Assembly: GCA_035370245.1 (NCBI GenBank)
Contig: DAOOVO010000008.1
Span: 1 to 64,000, forward strand
DNA from: Pseudobacteroides sp035370245
Lineage (GTDB): Bacteria > Bacillota > Clostridia > Acetivibrionales > DSM-2933
DNA: 64,000 nt
Direction: 5' to 3'
Positions 1 through 8,924 of the stretch are shown piece by piece. The translations under genes and the position numbers were made by a program. Under the pieces are notes generated by a model that saw only the letters and a program-made list of their open reading frames with translations, ran no database searches and was not told the origin of the DNA. How positions within the stretch are numbered: position 1 is the stretch's first letter; each line of letters begins with the position of its first letter.

Positions 1-2
1 TC

Positions 3-98
3 AAAGATCGATATTACCTGTTTTTAACAGGAGTTATTGCAGTGGAATCAATTATGTATTCGGATATTAAAGGGCAAATTTATATATTTACAAATTAA
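3..98 (+). CDS. C-terminal end of an unidentified upstream gene (partial)
   Basis: An open frame enters from the left edge and ends at the TAA at 96-98. The visible 31 residues are mixed hydrophobic/polar and end in QIYIFTN. This is too short to assign a family. It lies 44 bases before the ABC-F gene, so it could be the end of a preceding gene or a leader peptide of that gene. Other frames have early stops, which makes this one the best candidate but not a certain gene. Confidence 0.3.
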   Translation, partial: KDRYYLFLTGVIAVESIMYSDIKGQIYIFTN

Positions 99-142
99 GC
101 TTTCCGGCACATTAAATCAGGATGTGAAAGGAGAGTTTTTTT

Positions 143-1753
143 ATGCTTATTTTGGAAGCGGGAAATATAAAAAAGTATTATAGAGACAGGCTTATAGTAA
201 GTTTTGATGATTTAAAAATATATAAGGGTGACAAAATTGGGATTGTTGGACAAAACGGCTCAGGTAAAACAACTCTTTTAAACATACTCTCAAAAAGTAT
301 CCAGCCGGATGAGGGCTTTGTAAAGCAATACGCGGAGATTGCTTATATAAAGCAGTTTTCTGATGAAAAAATGGAAGCGGATCTAAAAGCACAGAAGGAA
401 TTCAATTTAAATAATATATCTCATCACAATGGTCTTAGCGGCGGGGAAAGAACCAGGATAAAGATTGCAAATGCCATAAGCAAAGACTGTGTGATTCTTT
501 TTGCAGATGAACCGACAGCAAACCTTGATTATAGAGGAATAGAACTTCTAAGAGAAAAGCTTTTTAAAGCAGAGTCATTATTGCTTATAAGTCATGACAG
601 AGACCTTTTAGATAGTGTCTGCAATAAAATTATTGAGGTGAAAAATGGAAAAATAACTGTATACAACGGCAATTATTCCGATTATAAAGAGCAGCTTGAG
701 ACGGATTTACGGCATAAGGAACAGGAATATGAAAAATACATTATGGAAAGGTCTAAGCTTACCGAAGCAATAGCTGACAGGCAATCAAGATCACAATCCA
801 TGAGAAAAACTCCGAAAAGGATGGGAAATTCTGAGGCCAGGCTTCATAGAAGAAAAACCACTGAGAAGCAGGAGAAGCTCAATAATGCTGTAAACAGCTT
901 GAAAAGCAGACTTGAGAGGCTTGAGGTTAAAGAAAAACCTGATGAATTGCCAACAATTAAACTGGATTTTTCTTTGACAAACCCGCCTGAAAACAGAATA
1001 ATCATATCAGCAGATAATTTGACTTGCAGCTTCGGTACCAGAAAGCTATTCGATAAAGTAAAATTTATTATATATAACGGCTCTAAAGTTGCTCTTTGGG
1101 GAGATAATGGGACAGGGAAGACTACAATGCTAAACCTCATTTATGAAAAAAGCCATAAAAACATATATGTTGTTCCTAAAGCCAGGTTCGGTTACTTTAG
1201 GCAGGGCTTTGAAAACATTGATAACAATAAAACGGTTTTGGAAAATGTAATGGACACAAGTGTGCAGAACCAGTCTGCCGTAAGGACGGTATTGGCAAGA
1301 CTTCTCATTAGAGGAGATGATGTTTTTAAGAATGTGGGAGTATTGAGCGGAGGTGAAAGGGTTAAAGTTTCTTTTGCAAAGCTATTGGTATCAAGTGCCA
1401 ATGTACTGTTGCTCGATGAGCCTACAAACTTTCTTGATATGGAGTCCATTGAGGCATTGGAAAATGTGCTGTGTGATTATGAGGGTACCGTTGTTTTTGT
1501 ATCCCATGATATTGCCTTTGTAAATAAGGTGGCAACTAAAGTTTTGGCCTTTGAAAATGGTACTGTAAAGGAGATAAATGGCAAGCTTGAAGAATACATG
1601 AATAAGAACTGCGGAGTACAATCAAAAAAAACAAAAGATATAGACCGGATTGTGCTGGAGTTGAGGATTGCAGAGATTGTCTCAAAGCTTTCAATGCCCG
1701 GAGCGGATAAGGAGGCACTTGAAGCGGAGTACCAACGATTGATTAAGCTTTAG
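143..1753 (+). CDS. ABC-F family ribosomal protection protein (Lsa/Vga/CplR-like)
   Basis: A cytosolic 536-residue protein with two ATP-binding cassettes and no membrane segment, which is the ABC-F layout. Cassette 1 has Walker A GQNGSGKT at 36-43, signature LSGGER at 98-103 and Walker B FADEPTANLD near 120-129. A charged helical linker spans roughly 190-275. Cassette 2 has GDNGTGKT near 325, LSGGER and LLLDEPTNFLD. The short first cassette and the FADEPTANLD wording resemble the antibiotic-resistance ABC-F group, which moves lincosamides, pleuromutilins or streptogramin A off the ribosome. That substrate range is inference. The start ATG follows AAAGGAGAG by 7 bases. A bidirectional terminator follows. 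Confidence 0.85.
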   Translation: MLILEAGNIKKYYRDRLIVSFDDLKIYKGDKIGIVGQNGSGKTTLLNILSKSIQPDEGFVKQYAEIAYIKQFSDEKMEADLKAQKEFNLNNISHHNGLSGGERTRIKIANAISKDCVILFADEPTANLDYRGIELLREKLFKAESLLLISHDRDLLDSVCNKIIEVKNGKITVYNGNYSDYKEQLETDLRHKEQEYEKYIMERSKLTEAIADRQSRSQSMRKTPKRMGNSEARLHRRKTTEKQEKLNNAVNSLKSRLERLEVKEKPDELPTIKLDFSLTNPPENRIIISADNLTCSFGTRKLFDKVKFIIYNGSKVALWGDNGTGKTTMLNLIYEKSHKNIYVVPKARFGYFRQGFENIDNNKTVLENVMDTSVQNQSAVRTVLARLLIRGDDVFKNVGVLSGGERVKVSFAKLLVSSANVLLLDEPTNFLDMESIEALENVLCDYEGTVVFVSHDIAFVNKVATKVLAFENGTVKEINGKLEEYMNKNCGVQSKKTKDIDRIVLELRIAEIVSKLSMPGADKEALEAEYQRLIKL

Positions 1754-1760
1754 GTTGTGA

Positions 1761-1805
1761 AAAAAATTGGGGAGACCAAACAAAAACATCTCCCCATTTT
1801 TATTC
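1761..1805. terminator. Bidirectional intrinsic terminator between convergent genes
   Basis: The 7-bp stem GGGGAGA (1769-1775) pairs with TCTCCCC (1789-1795). An A-run lies upstream and ATTTTTAT downstream, so it can stop transcription from the ABC-F gene on the plus strand and from the WG-repeat gene on the minus strand. Confidence 0.8.
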
Positions 1806-1810
1806 TTTAT

Positions 1811-4051
1811 CTACCACTTGCTGATTTTACTAAGCTTATAGCACTTAGCACTTGTGTCATACTTTAATGTATAGCACCAGCTATATTTGTAGGTCTCGTA
1901 ATTTTTCTTTGAAGGATACTTTATACTTATGTCTTCCATCACATATACCTTTACCTCATCGGTATAATCCAAATATCCCATTGCATATATTTCGTAATTT
2001 ACAAGTTTTTCCTTAATATTCTTTTGATTTAGGTTTTTTACTAAAGCTTTTTGCTCGTTATATAAACTGCTATCCTTATAGAGAACAGGTTCTACCTTTT
2101 TGAAGTCATTAGTGTTTATTGCCTCAATTATTTTATTTTCATATGTCTTAATTTGGTTTTCAATATTTGCTGAAAAATCAACAGATATATTACTGAGGTA
2201 ATGAATTTTACTATTCTTAATTACTTTATCAAATGAATTCCAGAATGCACCTTTTGTATCAATGATGTCAATAATTTGTCCGTAAGGTATTTCAAATGGC
2301 ACGAATCCGGCTGCATAGGGAGCTACTTCATAAGGGGCAAAAGCCAGCACCAATGCATCCTTTTGTACTGTAAACCCAATTGTATCCTCAACTGTTGGAT
2401 TTGAGTCAATGTACTGTAAGTATTCAAAATCAGTAATTTTTTTATTGAGTGCAATTTGGTTTCTTATTATGGTTGTTAGTTTTTCTTTATATTTGATATT
2501 TGATTTAAAAAGATCCTCAAGCTTATATATTTCACCTGTTTTAATGTTTAATGGATAATCTTTGGTGTAAGGCATTCCATGAGCGGCACCAATAGGATAT
2601 ACATAACCGATGGCTTGAATGGTAAGAAGATCTTTGTTTTTCTGAACTTTGAAGTCTTCATCCTGAGTTCTTTCGTTTTTTATGTTATCTTGAGCAATTT
2701 TTTCTTTATCCTTTAGGAATATATCGCTTAAATTTTTATTTATCTTTTCTTGTAAGGCAGAATCTGTTAAACCTGAAATTTCAGGACATTCGATGTATGT
2801 ATAATAGTTAGGTCTGTATTTAATCCTTTTAACTGTAATGCCTGAATCGAAAGTATAATCTTTATTTTGCTTCCATATTAGGGAGCCGTCTTTCCTGTAA
2901 TATGCCAGACAATTATCACAATTTGCTTTTATAATATCTCCAATAAACTCTACCGTACCGATTCCTTCTATAGTGGGAAGATCAACGACCTTATTTCCAT
3001 TTTTATCAATGAAAAATGTCTGGGTAGAACTGCATGCAGAAGCGTAATTTCCATTAAATTCCTGAAGGTTATAGTATAAAAAGTCTGTTAATTGCTTCCC
3101 ATCACTGTCAAATATTGCATTTGGGTAATTGAAATGCCCTGCGTATTCAAAGCCTTTTTCGGTAACTCCATAAAGTCCTTGTCCTATATAATGAATGCCT
3201 GAATATTGGGGCTTTATAATGTATTTACCGTTAATATCTATAAGAGCAGGATTTGTTTCATATTCTTCCTTGCCTGTCTGAACTCTTACTTTTGCGATGC
3301 CGTTTATAAATTCTTCTGCTTCTGTATATATTGGTTTAATGGCTATCTTGCCGTCATAGTACTTATAACCGTATTTATTGGTCTTTTCATCCATAAAAGG
3401 AACAGGCCATAAAACATCTTTACCCTTAGAAATTACGTCGCTTTTATTAACAACATTACCTTTTGTATCAATATAAGCGGTTTTATCTTCTGCTAGTGTC
3501 ACAAATGCATAACCGTTTTTAAAGTCCCGAGCAAAAATATACTTTGGCTCTATAATAATATTTCCTTTCATATCCATGTAGCCATATAATGTAGTATCCT
3601 TTTTTGTCTCTGAAAATAAAACAATTCCTTCTGAAGCACTTTCAAGTCTATACTTGCTGGAAAGAACAACTTTTCCTCCTTCATCAACCAATTTGCTCCC
3701 TTTTTCGTTTTCGTACACCACTGTATAACCGTTATGGAAATCTGATACATAACAATTAAAAGGACCTAAAACAATTTCTCCTTTTTTGTTTATGAAGTAT
3801 GAACTGATTTCACTGTTGTAACCGCTGTCTGTGTATACAATGGCTAAGCCTTTTTTTGAAAAGTTATTTACGGTATCGAATTTAGGAGAGATTACAAATT
3901 TGCCGGAAAGGTTTATAAAACCCCATTTATTGCTCCCGTCTTGTTCTATAACTGCCGGCAGAAGCATAGAATTGTTTTCCTTTAGTGAATATAAAGATAA
4001 TGATGATATTGACAGTATTAAACACAATATTGGGATAATTATTTTTTTCAT
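1811..4051 (-). CDS. Secreted WG-repeat protein with C-terminal DUF4163/DUF3298 (RsiV-like) region
   Basis: A 746-residue exported protein. The start at 4051 (MKKIIIPILC) is preferred because GAGGAG sits 6 bases ahead; an earlier in-frame ATG overlaps that ribosome site. Residues 1-25 form a signal peptide. The N-terminal half contains several WG beta repeats of the type 'KWGFIN..GKFVISPKF', 'YGYMDMKGNIIIEPKY' and 'KYGYKYYDGKIAIKP'. The C-terminal half carries 'GAAHGMPYTKDYPLN' and 'APYAAGFVPFEIPYG', matching DUF4163 and DUF3298, domains found in RsiV-type anti-sigma factors that bind lysozyme. There is no sigma-binding part here, so the protein may bind a wall or glycan ligand. The function is unproven. 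Confidence 0.8.
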   Translation of the reverse strand: MKKIIIPILCLILSISSLSLYSLKENNSMLLPAVIEQDGSNKWGFINLSGKFVISPKFDTVNNFSKKGLAIVYTDSGYNSEISSYFINKKGEIVLGPFNCYVSDFHNGYTVVYENEKGSKLVDEGGKVVLSSKYRLESASEGIVLFSETKKDTTLYGYMDMKGNIIIEPKYIFARDFKNGYAFVTLAEDKTAYIDTKGNVVNKSDVISKGKDVLWPVPFMDEKTNKYGYKYYDGKIAIKPIYTEAEEFINGIAKVRVQTGKEEYETNPALIDINGKYIIKPQYSGIHYIGQGLYGVTEKGFEYAGHFNYPNAIFDSDGKQLTDFLYYNLQEFNGNYASACSSTQTFFIDKNGNKVVDLPTIEGIGTVEFIGDIIKANCDNCLAYYRKDGSLIWKQNKDYTFDSGITVKRIKYRPNYYTYIECPEISGLTDSALQEKINKNLSDIFLKDKEKIAQDNIKNERTQDEDFKVQKNKDLLTIQAIGYVYPIGAAHGMPYTKDYPLNIKTGEIYKLEDLFKSNIKYKEKLTTIIRNQIALNKKITDFEYLQYIDSNPTVEDTIGFTVQKDALVLAFAPYEVAPYAAGFVPFEIPYGQIIDIIDTKGAFWNSFDKVIKNSKIHYLSNISVDFSANIENQIKTYENKIIEAINTNDFKKVEPVLYKDSSLYNEQKALVKNLNQKNIKEKLVNYEIYAMGYLDYTDEVKVYVMEDISIKYPSKKNYETYKYSWCYTLKYDTSAKCYKLSKISKW

Positions 4052-4242
4052 TATTTTCTCCTCGCACAATAAAAATTATTAATTTTACATTTGTGGGATT
4101 AAAGTTAAGAGGCATATTAAATGGTGTTTGCATTTCTATTCTTTATTTTATTATATCGTGACTTAAAAATAATTACCGAATAGTTAAGAAATAGTTAAGG
4201 TAAGACAAAAGAAATACAAAAAATTGCAAAGAAAGATACTAA

Positions 4243-4271
4243 TCGACATTTTATACTATTTATATTATAAT
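4243..4271 (+). promoter_or_regulatory. SigA-type promoter for the DUF5362 gene
   Basis: A -35 box TCGACA at 4243-4248, a 17-base spacer and a perfect -10 TATAAT at 4266-4271. The coding start is 32 bases downstream of the -10. Confidence 0.65.
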
Positions 4272-4302
4272 TGTTGTATAAAAAAATGTTGGGGGGAATA
4301 AA

Positions 4303-4770
4303 ATGGAAGATTTAAACATGTATCAACAAAATCAGTACAATCAATTCAATAGGAACGATCAGTTTAGTCAGAACAGTACCGGGTTAAATATCAGCCACTC
4401 AGAATTAAGAAGTCTTGCGGGGTGGGCGAAATTTGTTGCAATAATACAAATTATTGGTGCTTCATTGATGTGTCTTAGTATATTTACTGTTTTTATCAAC
4501 CCGGTTCTTATTATTTATCCTGTAATGGCTGTTATATTTATAATTATGGGAGTAAAGCTTTTAAATGCAGCCGGCAATATAAGAAGTTTTGCAGATACAG
4601 GTGATTATTATAATTTATCCGACTCGCTTAAGGGATTTAAAAGCTATTTCAAAATGAATGGTATTTTGATTATTGTTGGTATATCATTAACTATTCTTTT
4701 GGTTCTGCTTGCTATTTTTGCAATTGGAGCATTTGGCTCATTATTAAATGAATACAGACTTCGTTATTAA
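4303..4770 (+). CDS. DUF5362-like small membrane protein
   Basis: A 155-residue protein. The first 35 residues are rich in Asn and Gln (NQYNQFNRNDQFSQN) and should be cytosolic. Three hydrophobic segments follow at about 45-65, 68-85 and 122-147. The motif LRSLAGWAKFVAIIQIIGA resembles the DUF5362 family of clostridial membrane proteins, whose function is unknown. The ATG is preceded by GGGGGGA at 6 bases and by a good promoter, so the gene is very likely real. It sits alone, bounded by a terminator. Confidence 0.75.
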   Translation: MEDLNMYQQNQYNQFNRNDQFSQNSTGLNISHSELRSLAGWAKFVAIIQIIGASLMCLSIFTVFINPVLIIYPVMAVIFIIMGVKLLNAAGNIRSFADTGDYYNLSDSLKGFKSYFKMNGILIIVGISLTILLVLLAIFAIGAFGSLLNEYRLRY

Positions 4771-4815
4771 TAATGTTTTGCTTTAAGTATATTAAATTGA
4801 TAAATTTATTACCTT

Positions 4816-4887
4816 AAAAAACTATTTATATAAAAAGTAGATTAAATACCATTAATCTTTTATACTTTTCAATAAATAGTTTTTTTA
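4816..4887. terminator. Long inverted repeat, probable bidirectional terminator
   Basis: AAAAAACTATTTAT (4816-4829) faces ATAAATAGTTTTTTT about 40 bases later, with an AT-rich interior that can also pair. It separates the convergent genes ending at 4770 and 4929. The stem is AT-rich, so termination strength is uncertain. Confidence 0.6.
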
Positions 4888-4928
4888 TATGCGGAAAATT
4901 AATTATTTATGGTTTGTTTCTAAATTCA

Positions 4929-5669
4929 CTACTGTTTATCTTGATAGTCTTTAAAATTAGTGAATGTTTTGCCATCATCAAAGGTATGCCAGTATATATT
5001 TTGTTTCTCTTGGTCTGTTTCCAACGAACTGCCCAGATCCCAATATTCTCCATCTTGCTTTGTTAAGAAATGCGGAAGATAGTCACTATTAAACCTACTT
5101 TTCGATTTTGATATCATTTGCAGATATACGCATATAATAGTTTTGTTTGCATTGTCTATAAGAGCATATTCATAAGTATCATGACTTGCAAACGATGCTA
5201 CATAAGCAGGATAATTAAAATTAGTCTCATCATATTTGATATTTTTTGTGACACTTCTAACATTACCGCGGTTATAATCCTTAATCTCGCAGCTGATATT
5301 TTTCAATCGTTCAATTTCTTTTAAGAAATCATCGTTTGGTAGTTTGTACTTCAAAAATATTTGATATGAATTATCAATACTTACGGTTTCAAATGCGAAG
5401 TATTCTTCTACTGTTGCAGATGCCGATAATTTATCAGGGAAAACAAACAAACCCCCCCACACATACGGATTGTTAGAGAATCGGCCTTGGTAAATACCTG
5501 ATTCTGCTAGATTTATTTCATTTGGTCCTTTTATCAAACCAATTATTCCAATAACCAGAAGTGCTGTAATAAGAATAATTATACCGGAAATAATCGCATA
5601 AATTATATACTTTCTAGAATTTCTTGAATTGTAATTAATGCAATTGTTCCTGTTATATATTTCCTCCAT
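4929..5669 (-). CDS. Hypothetical single-pass membrane protein
   Basis: A 246-residue protein I do not recognise. An Asn/Arg-rich cytosolic start (about 20 residues) leads into one hydrophobic segment at about 24-47 (YIIYAIISGIIILITALLVI), and the rest is a soluble, probably extracellular domain with many aromatic and acidic residues. It is transcribed toward the DUF5362 gene. GAGG lies 10 bases before the ATG. No catalytic motif is visible. Confidence 0.7.
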   Translation of the reverse strand: MEEIYNRNNCINYNSRNSRKYIIYAIISGIIILITALLVIGIIGLIKGPNEINLAESGIYQGRFSNNPYVWGGLFVFPDKLSASATVEEYFAFETVSIDNSYQIFLKYKLPNDDFLKEIERLKNISCEIKDYNRGNVRSVTKNIKYDETNFNYPAYVASFASHDTYEYALIDNANKTIICVYLQMISKSKSRFNSDYLPHFLTKQDGEYWDLGSSLETDQEKQNIYWHTFDDGKTFTNFKDYQDKQ

Positions 5670-5974
5670 AGACTATTAACCTCATTTCAAATTGCTATGC
5701 GTTATGTAAATACCAGCAGTCTATAAATAATTAGAATAATGCCAATCATAGTGTACTATATTTGAGATAATTTGTAAATATTAGGCTATAATAGATGAAA
5801 TATGAGAATTTTTATATTGAAATTCTAATGTAACGCTTCTGTAACTATTTTTAACCAATTATTAATTTGTTTTTATTCATAAAGTTATATTGTAAAACCA
5901 TAGGGAATTTAAATACACATCAAAAAGAACATTTGGGAAAGCATCTAAGCTTCTTTATGGTTTGGGGGAGAAAA

Positions 5975-6976
5975 ATGATTTATAGATTTACTGCAGAAGA
6001 ATTCAGAGGACGATTAAGCCGGAGATATTATTGCAATTTGGAGGTATATAGAAAGAGACGCAAAATCAGACTTAAAACAATTATTATGTTTTCAAGTTTA
6101 ATTGCTAATGTGTTTCTTATTATACTAAGACTGTACGACATTGGTGTTTTTAATGTAAATGAATTAAACAAAAGCAATGCAGCTAATAGCGGATTCGCGA
6201 AGCTATATCATTCGAGCAATGTAAAGATTAGTCTAATTCAAAAATGTTATAATTCTTTAAAGAAAAACATGGTTGAAGATGTAAAATCGACAGTACTTGA
6301 GAATGAAAATTCAGCAGAGGATAAGAACACAACAGAAGATAAGAATTCAACAGAGGATAAGAATGACGTAAAGAAGGATGAAAAGGTTGCCTATCTGACA
6401 TTTGACGATGGTCCGACGGCTAAAATAACACCCGAAGTTTTAAGGATATTAAAAGAGTTTGATATAAAGGCTACATTCTTTGTGTTAGGTGAGATGTGTC
6501 GTTTGAACCCCGAGATTTTAAAGGAAACACAGGCCATGGGACATTTGATTTGCAACCATACTTATTCTCATGACTATGACAAGATATATTCAAGTAAAGA
6601 GGCTTTTATTAATGATTTGCAAAAGTGTGAAGAGACTATTGTTTCTATATTGGGTACTCAATGGAATTCCAATAAAATCATAAGGTTTCCGGGTGGGTCA
6701 TTTGGTAAAAAATTAATTCCGTTTAAAGAAGAAATAAAAAAGAGGGGATATATAAGCTATGATTGGAATGCTTTAAACGGTGATGCGGAAGGTATAAAGG
6801 TACCTGCTGAAAAATTGATTGATAATGTGGTTAAGTCAATTGAGGGCAAGGATAATATAATTGTGCTCATGCATGACAGTGGGGGAAAAGAAACCACTGT
6901 CGAATCTCTTCCTGATGTTATAACGCTCTTAAAAAATAAGGGTTATGTTTTTAAAACATTGGATCAGTATGAATAA
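5975..6976 (+). CDS. Membrane-anchored polysaccharide deacetylase (NodB domain)
   Basis: A carbohydrate esterase family 4 protein, expected to remove N-acetyl groups from peptidoglycan or a related surface polymer. From the preferred start at 5975 (GGGGGAG 5 bases upstream; a longer frame opens at 5867 without a ribosome site) it has 333 residues. A cytosolic Arg/Lys-rich N-terminus precedes one membrane segment at about 33-52. A short acidic tandem repeat (EDKN x3, about 115-130) links it to the catalytic domain. NodB motifs are all present: TFDDGP at 142-147, HTYSH at 195-199, RFPGGS and LMHDS. The metal-binding Asp-His-His set is intact, so it should be active. Confidence 0.88.
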   Translation: MIYRFTAEEFRGRLSRRYYCNLEVYRKRRKIRLKTIIMFSSLIANVFLIILRLYDIGVFNVNELNKSNAANSGFAKLYHSSNVKISLIQKCYNSLKKNMVEDVKSTVLENENSAEDKNTTEDKNSTEDKNDVKKDEKVAYLTFDDGPTAKITPEVLRILKEFDIKATFFVLGEMCRLNPEILKETQAMGHLICNHTYSHDYDKIYSSKEAFINDLQKCEETIVSILGTQWNSNKIIRFPGGSFGKKLIPFKEEIKKRGYISYDWNALNGDAEGIKVPAEKLIDNVVKSIEGKDNIIVLMHDSGGKETTVESLPDVITLLKNKGYVFKTLDQYE

Positions 6977-7008
6977 CACTGTGTTGGAAAGCATTATATA
7001 TTAATTCA

Positions 7009-7830
7009 TTAATCTCCTGAAGACTTCCGGTGAACATCACTCTGGTTTCCGTACGGTATTATATGGGGAGTACCGGTTACAGGGTTTTTCATTACTATGG
7101 CTTTAACACCATATACCGAGTAAATGATATCCTCCTTTATAATGTCATTTGGTATTCCTTCTTTAAAAATTTTTCCCTTATCCATGAGGACAAGCCTGTC
7201 GCAAAACTGAGCTGCAATATTTAAATCATGAATGCTCATTATTACAGTAACTTTATTCTCTATGACAAGTCTTTTTAATATATCCATAATCTCAAGCTGA
7301 TGATGTAGGTCCAGTTGGGAAACGGGCTCATCCAGGAGCATTATATTGGCTTCTTGTGTTAATGCACGAGCAATAATAGCTCTTTGCTTTTCTCCTCCGC
7401 TTACCATGTTTATACTTTTATCCCTTAAATGCCATGTGTTGGTAGCTTTCATGGCACGCTCTGCTATCTCAATGTCATTTGAGCTTTCGGACTGAAGCCT
7501 TTTTATGTAGGGGCTTCTTCCCATCAAAACAACATCCATTACCGAAAATTCAAACTCCAAATCTGTGTTCTGGGGCACATAGGATATTTCCCTAGCCAAA
7601 GTCTTATTGGAAAATTGGGTTATATCCTTATCGGCAATGTGTATGGAATTTTTTTTAGGGACCAGACAGCGGGCAATATTTTTCAAAAGGGTTGTTTTTC
7701 CGGAGCCATTAGGACCGATAATACCGTATATTCCACCTTCATATATTGCAAGGTTGATATTATTCAATATATTATGCTTTCCATAAGCCCAGTCCAATTT
7801 ATTTATGACAATTATTTTTTTCCCATTCAT
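7009..7830 (-). CDS. btuD: Corrinoid ABC importer, ATP-binding protein
   Basis: The ATPase of a FecCD/BtuCD-type importer, 273 residues. It shows Walker A GPNGSGKTT near residue 40, the signature VSGGEKQRA, Walker B ILLLDEPVSQLD and the switch His in IHDLN. The ATG at 7830 overlaps the permease stop as TGATG and follows AAGGTG, so the two are translationally coupled; an in-frame TTG one codon earlier is less likely. Corrinoid rather than iron-siderophore is assigned from the cobalamin riboswitch that leads the operon. Confidence 0.88.
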   Translation of the reverse strand: MNGKKIIVINKLDWAYGKHNILNNINLAIYEGGIYGIIGPNGSGKTTLLKNIARCLVPKKNSIHIADKDITQFSNKTLAREISYVPQNTDLEFEFSVMDVVLMGRSPYIKRLQSESSNDIEIAERAMKATNTWHLRDKSINMVSGGEKQRAIIARALTQEANIMLLDEPVSQLDLHHQLEIMDILKRLVIENKVTVIMSIHDLNIAAQFCDRLVLMDKGKIFKEGIPNDIIKEDIIYSVYGVKAIVMKNPVTGTPHIIPYGNQSDVHRKSSGD

Positions 7831-8885
7831 CAATTAAACACCTTCTTTTTATTCCTATACAATAAATATATAAAATATGGTGATCCCAATATGGATGTAA
7901 CGGCTCCTACCGGAATTTCCGCAGGTGCAGCGGCACTTCTTGATATGGTATCGCAAATCACCATAAATATTGCACCACCCACTGCTGAAAATGGAAGAAG
8001 TGACCTGTGATCTGACCCTGACAAAAGCCTCACTGCATGAGGTATAATAAGGCCTACAAAACCAATGGTGCCGCTTACCGACACAGATGCGGCTACAAGC
8101 AAAGAACATATTGCAATAAGAATCTTTTTTACTTTTTCCACTTCAGTTCCTAAGCTTTTCGCAGTTTCTTCACCGGCCGACATAAGGTTGAGATCCCTTG
8201 AAAAAAGCAATATGACCACCAAGCCTGCCAATACTAGCGGGAATAAAAAAGCTATCTGGTTCCAGCTTGCAGAGGATACACTTCCCATAGTCCAGAACAC
8301 TATTTTCTCCACTTGATTACGATTAAATACCATAATTATCGAAACCAATGACAGCAGCATAAAGTTTATTGCTATTCCTGCCAGCAAAAGAGTTGTCGGC
8401 GGTATTTTGCTTCCAACTCTTGCTATGTTGTATATAAGAGCAATTGTCAGTATTGAACCTATAAAAGCAAATATTGTTATGAATCCAATGCCTGAAAATG
8501 TATATTCCAGCCCTGCTACTATTGCAATTGAAGCACCGAGAGATGCACCGGAGGATATTCCCATCACATAAGGGTCTGCCATGGGGTTTTTAAACATACC
8601 TTGAAGTACAGAACCTACAACAGCGAGAGCGGTACCGACAAGGGCTGACAGGATTATTCTCGGAAGCCTTAGATTAAGCACAATCATAACATGTGAGGAA
8701 TCCAAACCATCTGTCGATACGAGTCCTCCTATGATAGGAATTTTAGAAACCATAATTCTTATAGCATCCAGAAATGATATATGTGCAGCACCAAATGTAG
8801 CTGAGAGAATGACTGCAGCCAGTAAGCCCAAGATGAGTATACATAATATTAATTTTATTATAGGCCTTTTTTCAACGTATATCAT
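7830..8885 (-). CDS. btuC: Corrinoid ABC importer, permease
   Basis: A 351-residue FecCD-family permease with about 10 membrane segments. Typical motifs are 'LRLPRIILSALVGTALAVVGSVLQGMFKNPMADPYVMGISSGASLGA' in part and 'GTIGFVGLIIPHAVRLLSGSDHR' in part, the latter being the cytosolic coupling region that contacts BtuD. GAGG lies 7 bases before the ATG. It is the middle gene of the minus-strand operon btuF-btuC-btuD, 39 bases after btuF. Confidence 0.88.
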   Translation of the reverse strand: MIYVEKRPIIKLILCILILGLLAAVILSATFGAAHISFLDAIRIMVSKIPIIGGLVSTDGLDSSHVMIVLNLRLPRIILSALVGTALAVVGSVLQGMFKNPMADPYVMGISSGASLGASIAIVAGLEYTFSGIGFITIFAFIGSILTIALIYNIARVGSKIPPTTLLLAGIAINFMLLSLVSIIMVFNRNQVEKIVFWTMGSVSSASWNQIAFLFPLVLAGLVVILLFSRDLNLMSAGEETAKSLGTEVEKVKKILIAICSLLVAASVSVSGTIGFVGLIIPHAVRLLSGSDHRSLLPFSAVGGAIFMVICDTISRSAAAPAEIPVGAVTSILGSPYFIYLLYRNKKKVFN

Positions 8886-8924
8886 TTTATAACCTCATTT
8901 CTCAATGCTATCGCACTAACATTT

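Noticed and set aside
5867..5974. Earlier start of the polysaccharide deacetylase
   Set aside because: The 36 extra codons lack a ribosome site at their ATG, while GGGGGAG precedes the ATG at 5975.
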